A stretch of DNA of 64,000 bases from CAYQUC01 sp964420605 (GCA_964420605.1 CAYQUC010000006.1:8760-72759); one strand, 5' to 3'; shown: positions 1-9,068, numbered from the stretch's first letter. Notes: generated by a model from the sequence alone, not told the origin. Made by a program: numbers and translations.

Positions 1-78
1 AATCAGGTGATTGAAGTAGGTCATGCTTCACCGGCGTGTGTGTTTAATAATGTAGAAACATTTGGTGGAGACGCATAA
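1..78 (+). CDS. tldD: TldD metalloprotease, C-terminal end only
   Basis: Twenty-five codons are open from the window edge to the TAA at 76-78, ending in ETFGGDA. The stop lies one base before the ATG of a TldE-like gene, which is the expected tldD-tldE pairing; TldD carries the zinc site of the TldD/TldE protease that processes microcins and unfolded peptides. The fragment is too short to show the HExxxH site, so the name rests on the C-terminal wording and on the neighbour. Confidence 0.6.
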   Translation, partial: NQVIEVGHASPACVFNNVETFGGDA

Positions 79-79
79 G

Positions 80-1396
80 ATGCAACAGTATTTTAATGAA
101 CTTATCGATAAGATTTTAGAAACGTTAAAAGACGATGAATTTTTAATAGCAAAGTTGAATGGTGAAAAATCAGATTTTATTCGTTTAAACCATAATCGAA
201 TTCGACAGGCCGGTAATGTATTACAAACGGATATTAGTTTAGATTTAATATCCGGTAAACGTCATGCCGCATCGAGTTGCAATTTGGTCGGTGATATTAA
301 TATTGATTTATATCAATTGAATTCGATTATAAGCAATTTACGTCAACAGTTGGATGTTGTGCCTGACGATCCTTATCTTTATTATGCAACTGAAGTATCG
401 AGTCATGATTCGATTACTGAAAATAAAATACCCGATAGCAATACCGCATTGGATTACGTAATGGAACAAGCTCAAGGTTTGGATCTTGTTGGTATTTGGG
501 CAAGTGGTGATCAATACCGTGGTTTTGCTAATTCAGCAGGTCAACGTAATTGGTTCAGTAAACCGAATTTCAATTTTGATTGGAGCGTGTATCACAGCAC
601 TGATAAAGCCGCTAAAAATGATTATGCGGGTTTTGAATGGAATAATGAAATGCTTAGTTCTAAGATGCAAGATACACGAGCCGCGGTTGATATCTTATCA
701 CGGCCGGCCAAGCAGTTAAAACCGGGAAAGTATCGAGTTTACTTGTCACCTGTAGCATTAAATGAAATTATTGCTACAGCTGCATGGGGTGGTTTTGGTT
801 TGAAAAGTCACCGGACATCTCAAACACCACTGATTCAAATGGTATCGGGAAATAAAACATTACACGAATCGGTGACTCTCAAAGAAAATCACGAGTTTGG
901 ATTAACACCGAGTTTTACGAACGAGGGTTTTATCAAACCGAGCCACATCACTTTGATAGAAAATGGACGTTATAAAGACTGTTTGGTTAATTCTCGAAGC
1001 GCGCAAGAATTTGATCAAACCGTTAATGCCAGTGGTGAATTTCCAAATAGTTTTGACTTGTCACCAGGAACGCTTGAGCAAAAAAATATTTTAAAAGAAC
1101 TTGATACCGGAATATATATCAATAACCTTTGGTACTGTAATTTTTCAGATCGTGATTCGTGCCGTATAACAGGAATGACACGTTATGCATGTTTTTGGGT
1201 TGAAAACGGTGAAGTAATTTCACCAATCAATGTCATGCGATTTGATGAATCGATTTATAATATACTCGGTTCAGAGTTAGCTGCGCTCACCGCTGAACGT
1301 GAATTTATATTTGATTCTAGTAGTTATTTTCATCGTTCTAATTCCAGCGCCAATGTTCCCGGAGCCTTGGTTAATAATTTTTCATTAACGTTATAA
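80..1396 (+). CDS. tldE: TldE/PmbA family subunit of the TldD/TldE protease
   Basis: The protein has about 438 residues, the usual length for PmbA/TldE. The C-terminal third is diagnostic: a DRDSCRITGMTRYACFWVENG stretch split as DRDSC, GMTRYACFW and VENGE, then PINVMRFD and a closing PGALVNNFSLTL. TldE partners TldD and itself lacks the zinc ligands, consistent with no HExxxH here. An in-frame TTG at 62 gives a longer reading, but the ATG at 80, one base after the upstream stop, is preferred because it makes a translationally coupled pair. The product is cytoplasmic; the family is known for microcin B17 maturation, CcdA turnover and peptide trimming. Confidence 0.9.
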   Translation: MQQYFNELIDKILETLKDDEFLIAKLNGEKSDFIRLNHNRIRQAGNVLQTDISLDLISGKRHAASSCNLVGDINIDLYQLNSIISNLRQQLDVVPDDPYLYYATEVSSHDSITENKIPDSNTALDYVMEQAQGLDLVGIWASGDQYRGFANSAGQRNWFSKPNFNFDWSVYHSTDKAAKNDYAGFEWNNEMLSSKMQDTRAAVDILSRPAKQLKPGKYRVYLSPVALNEIIATAAWGGFGLKSHRTSQTPLIQMVSGNKTLHESVTLKENHEFGLTPSFTNEGFIKPSHITLIENGRYKDCLVNSRSAQEFDQTVNASGEFPNSFDLSPGTLEQKNILKELDTGIYINNLWYCNFSDRDSCRITGMTRYACFWVENGEVISPINVMRFDESIYNILGSELAALTAEREFIFDSSSYFHRSNSSANVPGALVNNFSLTL

Positions 1397-1407
1397 GTGT
1401 GATTTAA

Positions 1408-1857
1408 ATGAGTAATAATGCCGTATTTTGTATTAGTAATAATACTAAAACTGTTCGCTTGACAGTTTATAGGTGTAAGCCGAATATTTTTTTAATGCAA
1501 TTAGAAAAAGCACTAACAACAGTATCCAGTTTGGATGTTGACGATTTAGTGATGTATTTTATTGATAATGGTTTTGAGCTCGATGCCGATACTAGTGCTT
1601 CTTTTAATACTGCCGATATGTGTACTAATAGTCTAGTTAACTGGGCTTGGTTATTGGATTTAGATAATAAGACACTGCAATACTGGGATGTGACTGCAGC
1701 ACTAAATGGACTGCAATACACAATAGGACAAAATTCTATCAGCCCATTAGATTATAGTAATTGGTTGGGTAGTGATGTGGTTGATAAATATAAATCAGAT
1801 ATTGTTAGTTGTGAAAATAAGTTGAACAATATAGGAATTAAAATTTTAAACTATTAA
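1408..1857 (+). CDS. hypothetical protein, 149 residues
   Basis: The gene starts 11 bases after tldE on the same strand, so co-transcription is likely. The product is acidic with many Asn, Asp and Ser, has no signal peptide or membrane segment, and contains one Trp-rich patch (VNWAWLLDLD). I recognise no family. Base composition matches the neighbours and no RNA feature overlaps it, so it is probably a real, possibly lineage-specific, gene. Confidence 0.6.
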   Translation: MSNNAVFCISNNTKTVRLTVYRCKPNIFLMQLEKALTTVSSLDVDDLVMYFIDNGFELDADTSASFNTADMCTNSLVNWAWLLDLDNKTLQYWDVTAALNGLQYTIGQNSISPLDYSNWLGSDVVDKYKSDIVSCENKLNNIGIKILNY

Positions 1858-1922
1858 TTTGATAAAAAATATTATCCATATACTGATTTTTAAATTTTAC
1901 GTCAAAAGCATATAAAATTAAG

Positions 1923-2654
1923 TTATATTATATCTAAATTAAATGCGATTGATATTGCATGAGTTTTGTTATTAGCATTTAATTTTGACACGATATTGTT
2001 TAAGTGAAATCGAACAGTTCTTTCTGATATAAACAATGTTTCACTTATTAATCTTGGTTTATTTCCATTCTTAAATAAATTAAAAATTTGTTTTTCTCGT
2101 AATGTTAGAGGAAGAGTATTTTTAAGTAATTTTTTCGTGAATTGATATAATGTATAATCACTTATATGGGGCGCTAGGGTGTAAAGTAGCAGTAAATTAT
2201 TTTCAATAATCTTAATGTTATATTTTTTAAATCCTATTGCGATATAGGTTCCTTTATGACTATTTGATTTATAGTGATATGCAATACCAACTTTTAAACC
2301 AGATGATTTTAAAGATATCGATGATACATTATCTTTCTCTTTATCCAATATTTTTTGATTCACAATAAATGGTTTATTTAATGTTTGAGAATATTTGAAA
2401 ATATGATCTTTATTATTATTTAAATTTGTTTTTAATGTGTCTATTAAACCATGAATACCATAGTGAAAATCTTGATTGATAGTCTTGTAGGTACCATTAT
2501 AATTTAAACTGGTATTTGAAATGAAAATAAAATCACATTTGAATAAGTCTTCTAAAATGTTGAGTATCACGGAACTTTTTATTGAACTGTTTTTTGATCT
2601 ATTTAAGATATCTATGAAATTGTAAATACATCGTCCATTTCCAATGAAATCCAT
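1923..2654 (-). CDS. LuxR-type HTH transcriptional regulator (orphan)
   Basis: The 243-residue protein ends in a LuxR/GerE helix-turn-helix (about residues 175-240): LTLREKQIFNLFKNG, then ISETLFISERTVRFHLNNI. No receiver aspartate is visible in the N-terminal part. The architecture resembles LuxR/SdiA-like sensors, but the conserved aromatic and Asp ligand residues of AHL receptors cannot be confirmed, and no luxI lies nearby. It follows the NUDIX gene on the same strand after about 190 bases and may regulate the FAD oxidoreductase/transporter/NUDIX operon. The sequence is very AT-rich, even relative to the window. Confidence 0.75.
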   Translation of the reverse strand: MDFIGNGRCIYNFIDILNRSKNSSIKSSVILNILEDLFKCDFIFISNTSLNYNGTYKTINQDFHYGIHGLIDTLKTNLNNNKDHIFKYSQTLNKPFIVNQKILDKEKDNVSSISLKSSGLKVGIAYHYKSNSHKGTYIAIGFKKYNIKIIENNLLLLYTLAPHISDYTLYQFTKKLLKNTLPLTLREKQIFNLFKNGNKPRLISETLFISERTVRFHLNNIVSKLNANNKTHAISIAFNLDII

Positions 2655-2844
2655 TATTTATCCTTTGTGATTTATTTTAGTGAGCTTGACATATTACAGA
2701 ATTAATATTAAAAAAACATGAACTGAGTTAGTTGTTCAAAAAATATAATTAAGTCATAGTTAACTTTGCGCGATATATTTTATAGTCTCCAGTTATATAA
2801 CTATTTGTCGTCTGCTGTCGTTGAAAATTTAAATCAGTTTTTAA

Positions 2845-3285
2845 TTATTCCATTAAATAAACAGTATTGTCTTTGTCTTTTTTATCAAATGCTAATTTAA
2901 CTGCTAAGTCACTAGCTTCAAAATGAGGCTCCGGTATATTTATAATATCATACCAACCCCAAGATTCATGCTTTGAAGGTTCTTTCAGTACAGGTTCACC
3001 TATGAAATTATTACTATAAAAAATCATTGATACAGAGTGCATTCCCTCTTTTTCAAATGTTTTAATGTTGTTTGTTACACCAATAAACTTAGTACTTTTA
3101 ATTGTTATACCGGTTTCTTCATATATCTCTCTAAATGCACATTCTTCAATTTTTTCTCCCAAATCAACACTACCGCCAGGAATAGAGTAAGTACCCTCAC
3201 CATGTTTAGATTTTCGTTTGCAGAGTAATATTTTTTTATTTTTATTAACTAAAATAACACCTACTCCAACAGATACATTGTTCAT
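2845..3285 (-). CDS. NUDIX hydrolase
   Basis: The 146-residue protein has a complete Nudix box at about residues 38-60: GGSVDLGEKIEE followed by REIYEETGI, supplying the REUXEEXGU metal-binding residues. Such enzymes cleave nucleoside diphosphates linked to another moiety. The start overlaps the last four bases of the upstream transporter gene, so translation is coupled. Overall form resembles ADP-ribose/8-oxo-dGTP-type NUDIX proteins; the substrate is not predictable. It belongs to the minus-strand set running from the FAD oxidoreductase to the LuxR gene. Confidence 0.88.
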   Translation of the reverse strand: MNNVSVGVGVILVNKNKKILLCKRKSKHGEGTYSIPGGSVDLGEKIEECAFREIYEETGITIKSTKFIGVTNNIKTFEKEGMHSVSMIFYSNNFIGEPVLKEPSKHESWGWYDIINIPEPHFEASDLAVKLAFDKKDKDNTVYLME

Positions 3286-4337
3286 ATTATTGATGCTCCT
3301 ATAAATTTCCCTGTATGAGAGGCTCCTAAATGTAGGTAGTTATCGCCTAAATTAGTTATTTTATTTTTGTAAAATAATAAACTTGAAGCTAAAAATGTAC
3401 CTGAATTTAATATCCCCATTATTGAAAAAAGTAATAAACCTTCATAAAATCCAAATTCAGTGTAACCGATCCATGTAATGATAGCCAAGTGGGAAATAAA
3501 ACTTATCCAATAGGAAAACATTGCTCCAATTTTTAAGATTAATTTCCGCCAGACTATCTGGAATGATGCATGAAATAAAGATTGTATAACCAAATATACT
3601 AGTATTTCTACACCTTTAAACCCCTTTGAAATGAGTTTCTCGGGAAGAAATATATACCAGAATGTAAATACAGAAACATCCATAACAAATAAAAAAATGT
3701 ATATTCCTTTAATTGGAGTAAATGATGAGAATCCGATATTTAAAATTACATTTGTACTTATGTTAATTTTTTTAAATATTTCGGTAATTATTGACAATGA
3801 AAGTACTAATAACATAAGTGCAGTTAAAGTTATTGATATATATATTGAAGTTACACCTCCCGACAAGAGAGCAGCTGAAGAAAAACCTAAAGCAATCCCC
3901 ATAACTTTTAGCATATTGTATACTTGTAAAAACTTGGCTTTATCAGAATATTCTTTATTATATACTGAATTGTATACACATCGTATTTCGCAATTAGCAG
4001 TTGAGAATCCCAAGACAAAAGCACCAATAGTAAAAATAGAAAAGATAATAATTCCGTTTGTTACAAGGATTAAACCTATTGTATAAATCACTAATACACA
4101 AAATGCAGTTATGAAATAATATTTTATTAACAAATTACCTAGTGCCGGTAAAAATAGTCCTAAGAGAAGAAATGATATCCCACCAGCACCAACTAGAAAT
4201 AGTGTGCTCGTTAAATTATTTTGCGTGCTAAAGAATAATGGAATCCCTACTAAATATAAAATATTGAGATATCTAAGAATTAGTGCAGATATATTTTGAG
4301 GCATTTTTAACAGCATATTTAAGAAATACTCAATCAT
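3282..4337 (-). CDS. MFS-like multi-pass membrane transporter
   Basis: The 351-residue protein is built almost wholly of hydrophobic helices, about ten to eleven by eye, for example IPLFFSTQNN..LFLVGAGGISFLL, YTIGLILVTNGIIIFSIF and VTSIYISITLTALMLLVLSL. This is shorter than the roughly 400-residue, 12-helix MFS norm. No signature motif fixes the substrate. Location between an FAD oxidoreductase and a NUDIX enzyme suggests export or uptake of a product or substrate of that pathway, which is inference. The C-terminal end overlaps the NUDIX start. Confidence 0.65.
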   Translation of the reverse strand: MIEYFLNMLLKMPQNISALILRYLNILYLVGIPLFFSTQNNLTSTLFLVGAGGISFLLLGLFLPALGNLLIKYYFITAFCVLVIYTIGLILVTNGIIIFSIFTIGAFVLGFSTANCEIRCVYNSVYNKEYSDKAKFLQVYNMLKVMGIALGFSSAALLSGGVTSIYISITLTALMLLVLSLSIITEIFKKINISTNVILNIGFSSFTPIKGIYIFLFVMDVSVFTFWYIFLPEKLISKGFKGVEILVYLVIQSLFHASFQIVWRKLILKIGAMFSYWISFISHLAIITWIGYTEFGFYEGLLLFSIMGILNSGTFLASSLLFYKNKITNLGDNYLHLGASHTGKFIGASII

Positions 4338-4366
4338 TTACCATATACCTCAAATTCTGTATTAAG

Positions 4367-5734
4367 TTATCTAGAATTACTATCCATTGTGTATTCATGT
4401 CTGGAATTACTATCCATTGTGCATTGGTGTCCGGCATAGTATCCACTAATAAATGCAGGAATGATTCCCCTAAAAGTGCCGTTGGAGTCACCAGCAACCC
4501 AAATATTTTCACCAATTACTTTTAGATCTTTATCAGTATCTAAATATTCCCCGACACCTTCAATCGAGGGAAATATAATTTTGACATCGTTGCTGTCTAA
4601 GTCAGGTGACATTTTTATTAATTTCGTGATTGCTTCGGTTAATAAGTTGCTGCAATCATTTCCAAGCAATTCTCTTATGTTACCTTTTTTAAATTTATTT
4701 TTAGGAAACCAAGGTCTCATCTTATCTAACTCACTTAGTTCACAACTGTCCATTTTACTAGGTGTATTTCTGATAAACTCTTTTAAACTTTGTACTATTG
4801 CTTCTTGTCGCATAATAGCATCATTGTTTATAACTTTTTGAAATATTTTATTACTTAACTTGGGATCTTTGTCAAGACGTACTAAGAGACCAAAATTTGA
4901 AAAACCACTTTTAGGACCATCCGATCTACCAGAAAGTGCAGAGAGGTTATTATGGTAGGGTATATTCCATATCTCTCCATCCCGGCACGTACAAAAAGTC
5001 CTCACCTCTCCAAATGAGCTTTTCCATATAAATTTAACGTCGGGCTCAGTTTTTCTCGATAAGAATCCGATATTACTTGGAGATTCAACACGAACCCCAA
5101 ACTCTGTTCGTAGATATTTAAATGGTAGTTTTATATTTTTCATTAGGATGTTTTTTAAATCCATAGTACCAAACCGTCCAGTTGCTAAAATAATATTTTT
5201 TGATTTTACTGTTTCAATGCTTCCGAACCTTTTATCTTTAATTTTCAATATATAAATAGATTTTATTTTATCAATCTCATAGACTAAGTTATGTGTCAAT
5301 AAACGAGTCCTTTTATTTATATTCGATATATCCAGCATTAAATTACGTCTTTGTGTTAACGTTGCATAAAATGAAGGGTATTTTTTTTCTAATATATCAG
5401 TGTAAGTGTTTACATTGCCAAATTTAAATTTATCAAATTTACTACTTTTAATTCCGTGAGTAGTCATTTTTTTTTCGATCCATTCATGTGCTTTTTTAAT
5501 AATATTTTTTTGACTTAATTGATAAACAGCAGTACCTGCAGGATAGTAACTAAATTTACCATCTGAAAATAGTCCTGCACCACCCACACCTGCACTTAGG
5601 TGAGCGGGGTTTTTATGAATACGATCGTGAGAGTTCATTCCTTGTTCGATGATTAATGCTTTAGAATTTTTATTTAGTCCTGCAGCTGCAGCTAATCCTG
5701 CCGGACCAGCTCCAATGATAATTACGTCATACAT
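4367..5734 (-). CDS. FAD-dependent dehydrogenase of the COG2509 type
   Basis: The 455-residue protein begins with a dinucleotide-binding fold (VIIIGAGPAGLAAAAGL) and an acidic residue ending the second strand (ALIIEQG). Further on are LATGRFGTMDL and YLRTEFGVRVE, wording typical of uncharacterised FAD-dependent dehydrogenases related to geranylgeranyl-reductase-like flavoproteins, and a closing FAD segment VAGDSNGTFRGIIPAFISGYYAG. It appears to be first in a minus-strand group with the transporter, NUDIX and LuxR genes. The last 20 residues are an exact-frame tandem repeat (see the repeat feature), an unusual tail. Function beyond redox chemistry is unknown. Confidence 0.8.
   Translation of the reverse strand: MYDVIIIGAGPAGLAAAAGLNKNSKALIIEQGMNSHDRIHKNPAHLSAGVGGAGLFSDGKFSYYPAGTAVYQLSQKNIIKKAHEWIEKKMTTHGIKSSKFDKFKFGNVNTYTDILEKKYPSFYATLTQRRNLMLDISNINKRTRLLTHNLVYEIDKIKSIYILKIKDKRFGSIETVKSKNIILATGRFGTMDLKNILMKNIKLPFKYLRTEFGVRVESPSNIGFLSRKTEPDVKFIWKSSFGEVRTFCTCRDGEIWNIPYHNNLSALSGRSDGPKSGFSNFGLLVRLDKDPKLSNKIFQKVINNDAIMRQEAIVQSLKEFIRNTPSKMDSCELSELDKMRPWFPKNKFKKGNIRELLGNDCSNLLTEAITKLIKMSPDLDSNDVKIIFPSIEGVGEYLDTDKDLKVIGENIWVAGDSNGTFRGIIPAFISGYYAGHQCTMDSNSRHEYTMDSNSR
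4370..4429. repeat. 30-bp tandem duplication in the 3' end of the FAD dehydrogenase gene
   Basis: 4370-4399 and 4400-4429 are two adjoining copies, 30 bp each, with four differences. Because 30 is a multiple of three, the protein tail becomes two copies of a ten-residue unit containing TMDSNSR, directly before the stop. Confidence 0.9.
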
Positions 5735-6701
5735 TTTTATGTATCCTTATATTTATAGATTAATATGTTTAATGAAATCCACCCCAGAATTATTTTTTAT
5801 TTCTAATAGTTAATTATTTGTTTAAATAGTTCAGTTACTAATTAAATGTTACAGTAATAAATTTTGCATTTTAATAATTAGATTTATGTTAATACAGTAT
5901 TGAAAATTTTCATCTACACTAACCAAAAGAAAATTTCATAACAACTGTCGTTTTTGATAGTTATAATTAAAATAATTACTTATATTTAAAGCCACCTGAC
6001 ACTCCATTTTAATTAAATAATATTTAACATTAGTTCAAGCTTATTATTTATTGTGATTTAACATGAATTGGTTAAACTCAAGATTGAAGAGTATTTTCAT
6101 AGATATCGAGATTTCAGTTTCCACATATGTAGCGGTTTAATACCAATAACAGGTACATATACTTATTATAAATAATTCAGTTTGCATGGAATTTTACCAA
6201 TATGAAAAAGGAAGGATATAAAAAAAACGTGTCTTATAGACTTATTTGGATTCGACACGTTGTATTTATCAAATACTTCACGCTGTTATAGCTGTGCATT
6301 CAATATACTTAACTCGGAAATATCTTTCGATAAAAATAATTTAACCATTTATTACTGAAGATATAATAGATACATAGTGTGTTAAAAATAAATATAAACA
6401 TTTTTTGAGCCTTACAATTCATGTAACATGAAATACGGCATCGATTACTACTTTAAACCTATGGAAATAACGGTACATACATTTTTTAAAGAAGCTATGG
6501 CTCTATATCATTGAATACATTTACTTTTATAATAATGACGTATTCATTCTGGCATTAATTATTCAACAGTAGAATGCGAACTAATGGTGCTATACGTTAA
6601 TTATGCTGGTCTATCGAAGTGAAAGTAACGATTTAACTATAATGATCTCATTTAATTTAGCTATTAAATTATTTTCAATCCCAATATATATAGAATATTT
6701 A

Positions 6702-6925
6702 ATGCCGGATATTCATGGTTTTGATAGGGAGGTTTATATAATGATTTCGGTCCAGAAATTATAGATAACAAATTAAAAATAAAAGGATTTTTTAGGTACC
6801 ATGACAACTTTAAATACGAATGGAGGCATAGGGAATGGTTGTGGGATTTTAATGGAAATAATGCAGATATAGTGAGCCACTGGACACCGGCTCAAAAGCG
6901 TTACCGGTGTGACGGATTGAATTGA
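6702..6925 (+). pseudogene. decayed coding fragment of unknown family
   Basis: One frame reads MPDIHGFDREVYI from 6702; the neighbouring frame takes over near 6731 and reads NDFGPEIIDNK, then FFRYHDNFKYEW and REWLWDFNGNNADI up to the repeat at 6866. The amino acid content (W, F, Y, charged residues in alternation) is protein-like rather than random AT-rich translation, and the two halves join only by a frameshift. I do not recognise the parent family. Confidence 0.35.
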
Positions 6926-6929
6926 AATT
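6866..6929. repeat. 64-bp direct repeat, copy 1
   Basis: It matches 7021-7084 at 58 of 64 positions by eye. It contains a 7-bp perfect inverted repeat (ACACCGG at 6884-6890, CCGGTGT at 6904-6910), so each copy can form a hairpin. It is more GC-rich than the surroundings, like a dispersed intergenic element. Confidence 0.85.
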
Positions 6930-6955
6930 GAAGCTGGTTTCATCCACCACACGTC

Positions 6956-6980
6956 ACCCCGGTAGTCTTTAAGCCGGGGT
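6956..6980. repeat. REP-like palindromic element between the direct repeats
   Basis: ACCCCGG at 6956-6962 pairs with CCGGGGT at 6974-6980 across an 11-base loop, followed by a further CCGGGGTCC at 6982-6990. This GC-rich hairpin in AT-rich DNA has the look of an extragenic palindromic repeat. Confidence 0.6.
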
Positions 6981-7020
6981 CCGGGGTCCAGGTTTAATAA
7001 AGTGCATAATAACGGTTACA

Positions 7021-7084
7021 GATATATCGAGCCACTGAACACCGGCTCAAAAACGTTATCGGTGTGACGGTTTGAATTGAAATT
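7021..7084. repeat. 64-bp direct repeat, copy 2
   Basis: This is the second copy of the unit at 6866-6929. Its hairpin is reduced to ACACCG/CGGTGT by one substitution. It abuts the 3' end of the rhomboid gene, where it may act as a transcript-end hairpin for the minus-strand operon. Confidence 0.85.
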
Positions 7085-7649
7085 AGCTTCGCTTCACTTT
7101 AAATTTCAACCATACTGTCAAAGCCCCTGCTGCAAAACCACTGGCATGTCCAGCCCATGAAATTTGTGGGCGTACATCAAGTAATATTAAAAACATTCCG
7201 CCATAGAAAAATAAGGTGACGACAGCAAGAAACATATTTTTGAATGAGCGTACAAAGATAGCATTAACTAAAATATACGACCAATAGCCCATGATTAATC
7301 CACTGGCTCCGCCATGAAGGCCAGAGTTGCCAATTAACCAAGTACCAAATCCACTGATTAATACTATCAATGTCGTGACTTCCCAAAACTGAGTTCGGCC
7401 ACTGAGGTGCACAATAAAACCCAAGATTAATAGTGGTATGCTATTAAACATGATGTGGGTTAAGCTGTGATGTACCCACGGCGCTAGAGGAATGTGTAAA
7501 AAACCGGTTAATGTTCTAGGTGTTATGCCATAACTGGACAGATTGTAGGGCAGAACAGTTTGTAAAACAAAAACCAACCACATGCTGCCTAGTAATAATG
7601 CTACATCAGTTATTTGAGATCGTTTAATCGGTATTAAGCTTCGAGACAT
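7083..7649 (-). CDS. rhomboid family intramembrane serine protease
   Basis: The protein has about 188 residues from the ATG at 7649. The catalytic Ser lies in GGASGLIMG and the catalytic His in WAGHASGFAAG, each within a hydrophobic helix; an early HHSLTHIMFNS segment matches the conserved His/Asn region of helix 2. A longer reading from 7718 would overlap the K+ channel gene by 85 bases; the shorter start overlaps it by 16 and is preferred. It is last in the minus-strand PspA-containing block, so it may cleave membrane substrates in envelope stress, which is inference from position. Confidence 0.88.
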   Translation of the reverse strand: MSRSLIPIKRSQITDVALLLGSMWLVFVLQTVLPYNLSSYGITPRTLTGFLHIPLAPWVHHSLTHIMFNSIPLLILGFIVHLSGRTQFWEVTTLIVLISGFGTWLIGNSGLHGGASGLIMGYWSYILVNAIFVRSFKNMFLAVVTLFFYGGMFLILLDVRPQISWAGHASGFAAGALTVWLKFKVKRS

Positions 7650-8740
7650 TGTCGTACGGTTTCTTTGGTTATTTTTTGTGAATCTTTTACTAAAGTAATT
7701 AATGCGGTGCCACTGCAATTGGTATCCGGTAATGGATTTACATTAACACCCTCATTTGAAATATAAGCAATGGGTAGGCCGGCATTATTGGACATGAAGG
7801 ATAATATTATGTCCTTCCATTTTTTATCCTGAAATGCAACATCAAATCGAACCATGTGATCATTATTATGATTAAACATGTTTTCTAGAACGACTTCAGT
7901 GCCCGGTGCTATCATGGCACGTATTAATAATTCAGGATAGGCACGGACAGGGCGCACAATAACATCGGCTCCCATCTCACGCATACGCGGACGATTTTTA
8001 TCAGTGGTGGATTCAGCTAATATAAGTGCGTTTGTGCCTATTTCTTTTATCCGACTTAATACATCATAGGTATGAGAGTCTGATATTGGGTTAGCGGATT
8101 CATTGGCCAGAACGATAATGTATTTGGCAGTATTGGTATTTACGGCGATTAAGTTATCACTGTCTTCAGAGACACCGGTGTAATGCACCACGCCTAATTG
8201 GGTTATGGCCTTGGGTAATTTGTCTTGATATTTGCGCGTTAAAATTTGTATGGGGAGGCCGCCAAGATCTGGCGTTGCGCGTATCTCGGTAATGAGTGTC
8301 AGTAAGTACTCTTCTGTATCATGATTTGGGGTATTTATAATTAGGATATGATCATTCATGCGCGTCCACCGCCATCGTCCGGAAAATTTAAGTTCAAGTT
8401 TATTAAGTCGGTATTCAATGTATTCGGCTACCAATATACCAAGCAGTGAAATACCAAATATATACATAAAAATTGTGGTGCTGAGTCGACCTGCTATGGT
8501 TGCCGCACTAAAATCACCATAACCCACAGTCGTGATGGTGGTCAGAGAAACCCATATAGCATCTGAAATTGAGAGTTTTTCAAAAAATACCATTGCCAAG
8601 CTGTGCAAAAAAATCAGCAAGAATAAAATAGAAATTAGTCTTAAAAAATAAAGTTTGAAATTAGTGCTGGTATGGCGTGTAAATTTGTTAAATTTTCGAT
8701 ACTTAAAGAAATTACGAATGAGCTGAGTAGATGCGATCAT
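7634..8740 (-). CDS. potassium channel with RCK/TrkA-N domain
   Basis: The 368-residue protein has the two-helix pore plan: a membrane helix near residues 30-52, the pore with the K+ selectivity filter TTVGYGD near residue 75, and a second helix near 90-112. The rest is a cytoplasmic Rossmann-like regulatory domain starting at DHILIINTPNHD. This is the Kch/MthK type of ligand-gated K+ channel. The start overlaps the preceding small gene by four bases (ATGA). In the Psp-like block a K+ channel fits control of membrane potential, the parameter that PspA systems guard. Confidence 0.9.
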   Translation of the reverse strand: MIASTQLIRNFFKYRKFNKFTRHTSTNFKLYFLRLISILFLLIFLHSLAMVFFEKLSISDAIWVSLTTITTVGYGDFSAATIAGRLSTTIFMYIFGISLLGILVAEYIEYRLNKLELKFSGRWRWTRMNDHILIINTPNHDTEEYLLTLITEIRATPDLGGLPIQILTRKYQDKLPKAITQLGVVHYTGVSEDSDNLIAVNTNTAKYIIVLANESANPISDSHTYDVLSRIKEIGTNALILAESTTDKNRPRMREMGADVIVRPVRAYPELLIRAMIAPGTEVVLENMFNHNNDHMVRFDVAFQDKKWKDIILSFMSNNAGLPIAYISNEGVNVNPLPDTNCSGTALITLVKDSQKITKETVRQCLEA

Positions 8741-9063
8741 TGATTGGCCAGCTTGTTATTATAAAAAGTGGAAATTTCATCAAGCACACAACGCTTGATC
8801 TCTTTCTCATCTATTGTATCAAGTTTATAGCGATCGGCCAAAGACTTTAGTTCGTCACTATTAAATGACAAACCCAGTCGGGGTCGTTGGATTTTTGAAT
8901 ATTTTAAATCCAGTTTTTGACGAATGATATCACTCGGGTTTAAATCTTTATCTGCTGCTTCGTGTCGAATCACACGCATAACCTCGCGTTGAAATTCGAA
9001 ATGAATCTGAATTTTTTTTAATGCTGCATGTTCGTCTGACCATTTATCTTTTTTAGTCGTCAT
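8737..9063 (-). CDS. small charged hypothetical protein in the PspA operon
   Basis: The product has 108 residues, soluble, rich in Lys, Asp and Glu, with a HEAADKDLNPSDIIRQKLDL stretch that resembles the helix-turn of ribbon-helix-helix proteins. No catalytic motif is visible. It is tightly packed between the DUF2491 gene (five bases) and the K+ channel gene (four-base overlap), so it is surely co-translated with them. The role is unknown; a regulator or adaptor of the channel is possible. Confidence 0.7.
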   Translation of the reverse strand: MTTKKDKWSDEHAALKKIQIHFEFQREVMRVIRHEAADKDLNPSDIIRQKLDLKYSKIQRPRLGLSFNSDELKSLADRYKLDTIDEKEIKRCVLDEISTFYNNKLANQ

Positions 9064-9068
9064 ACACT

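Larger units (their letters stand above)
5735..7082. other. gene-poor 1.35-kb region
   Basis: No intact gene is supported between the FAD dehydrogenase and the rhomboid gene. The left part is very AT-rich and includes an 8-bp inverted repeat (AACGTGTC at 6226-6233, GACACGTT at 6254-6261). Around 6450-6630 short open stretches are interrupted by stops. The right end holds a frame-disrupted coding remnant and a direct-repeat pair, listed separately. The whole interval looks like decayed DNA between two convergently retained blocks. Confidence 0.6.

Noticed and set aside
6183..6290. Inverted repeat with a 28-codon frame as a small gene or riboswitch
   Set aside because: The 8-bp stem has an 18-20 base loop without T-run and the frame has no protein-like signature.
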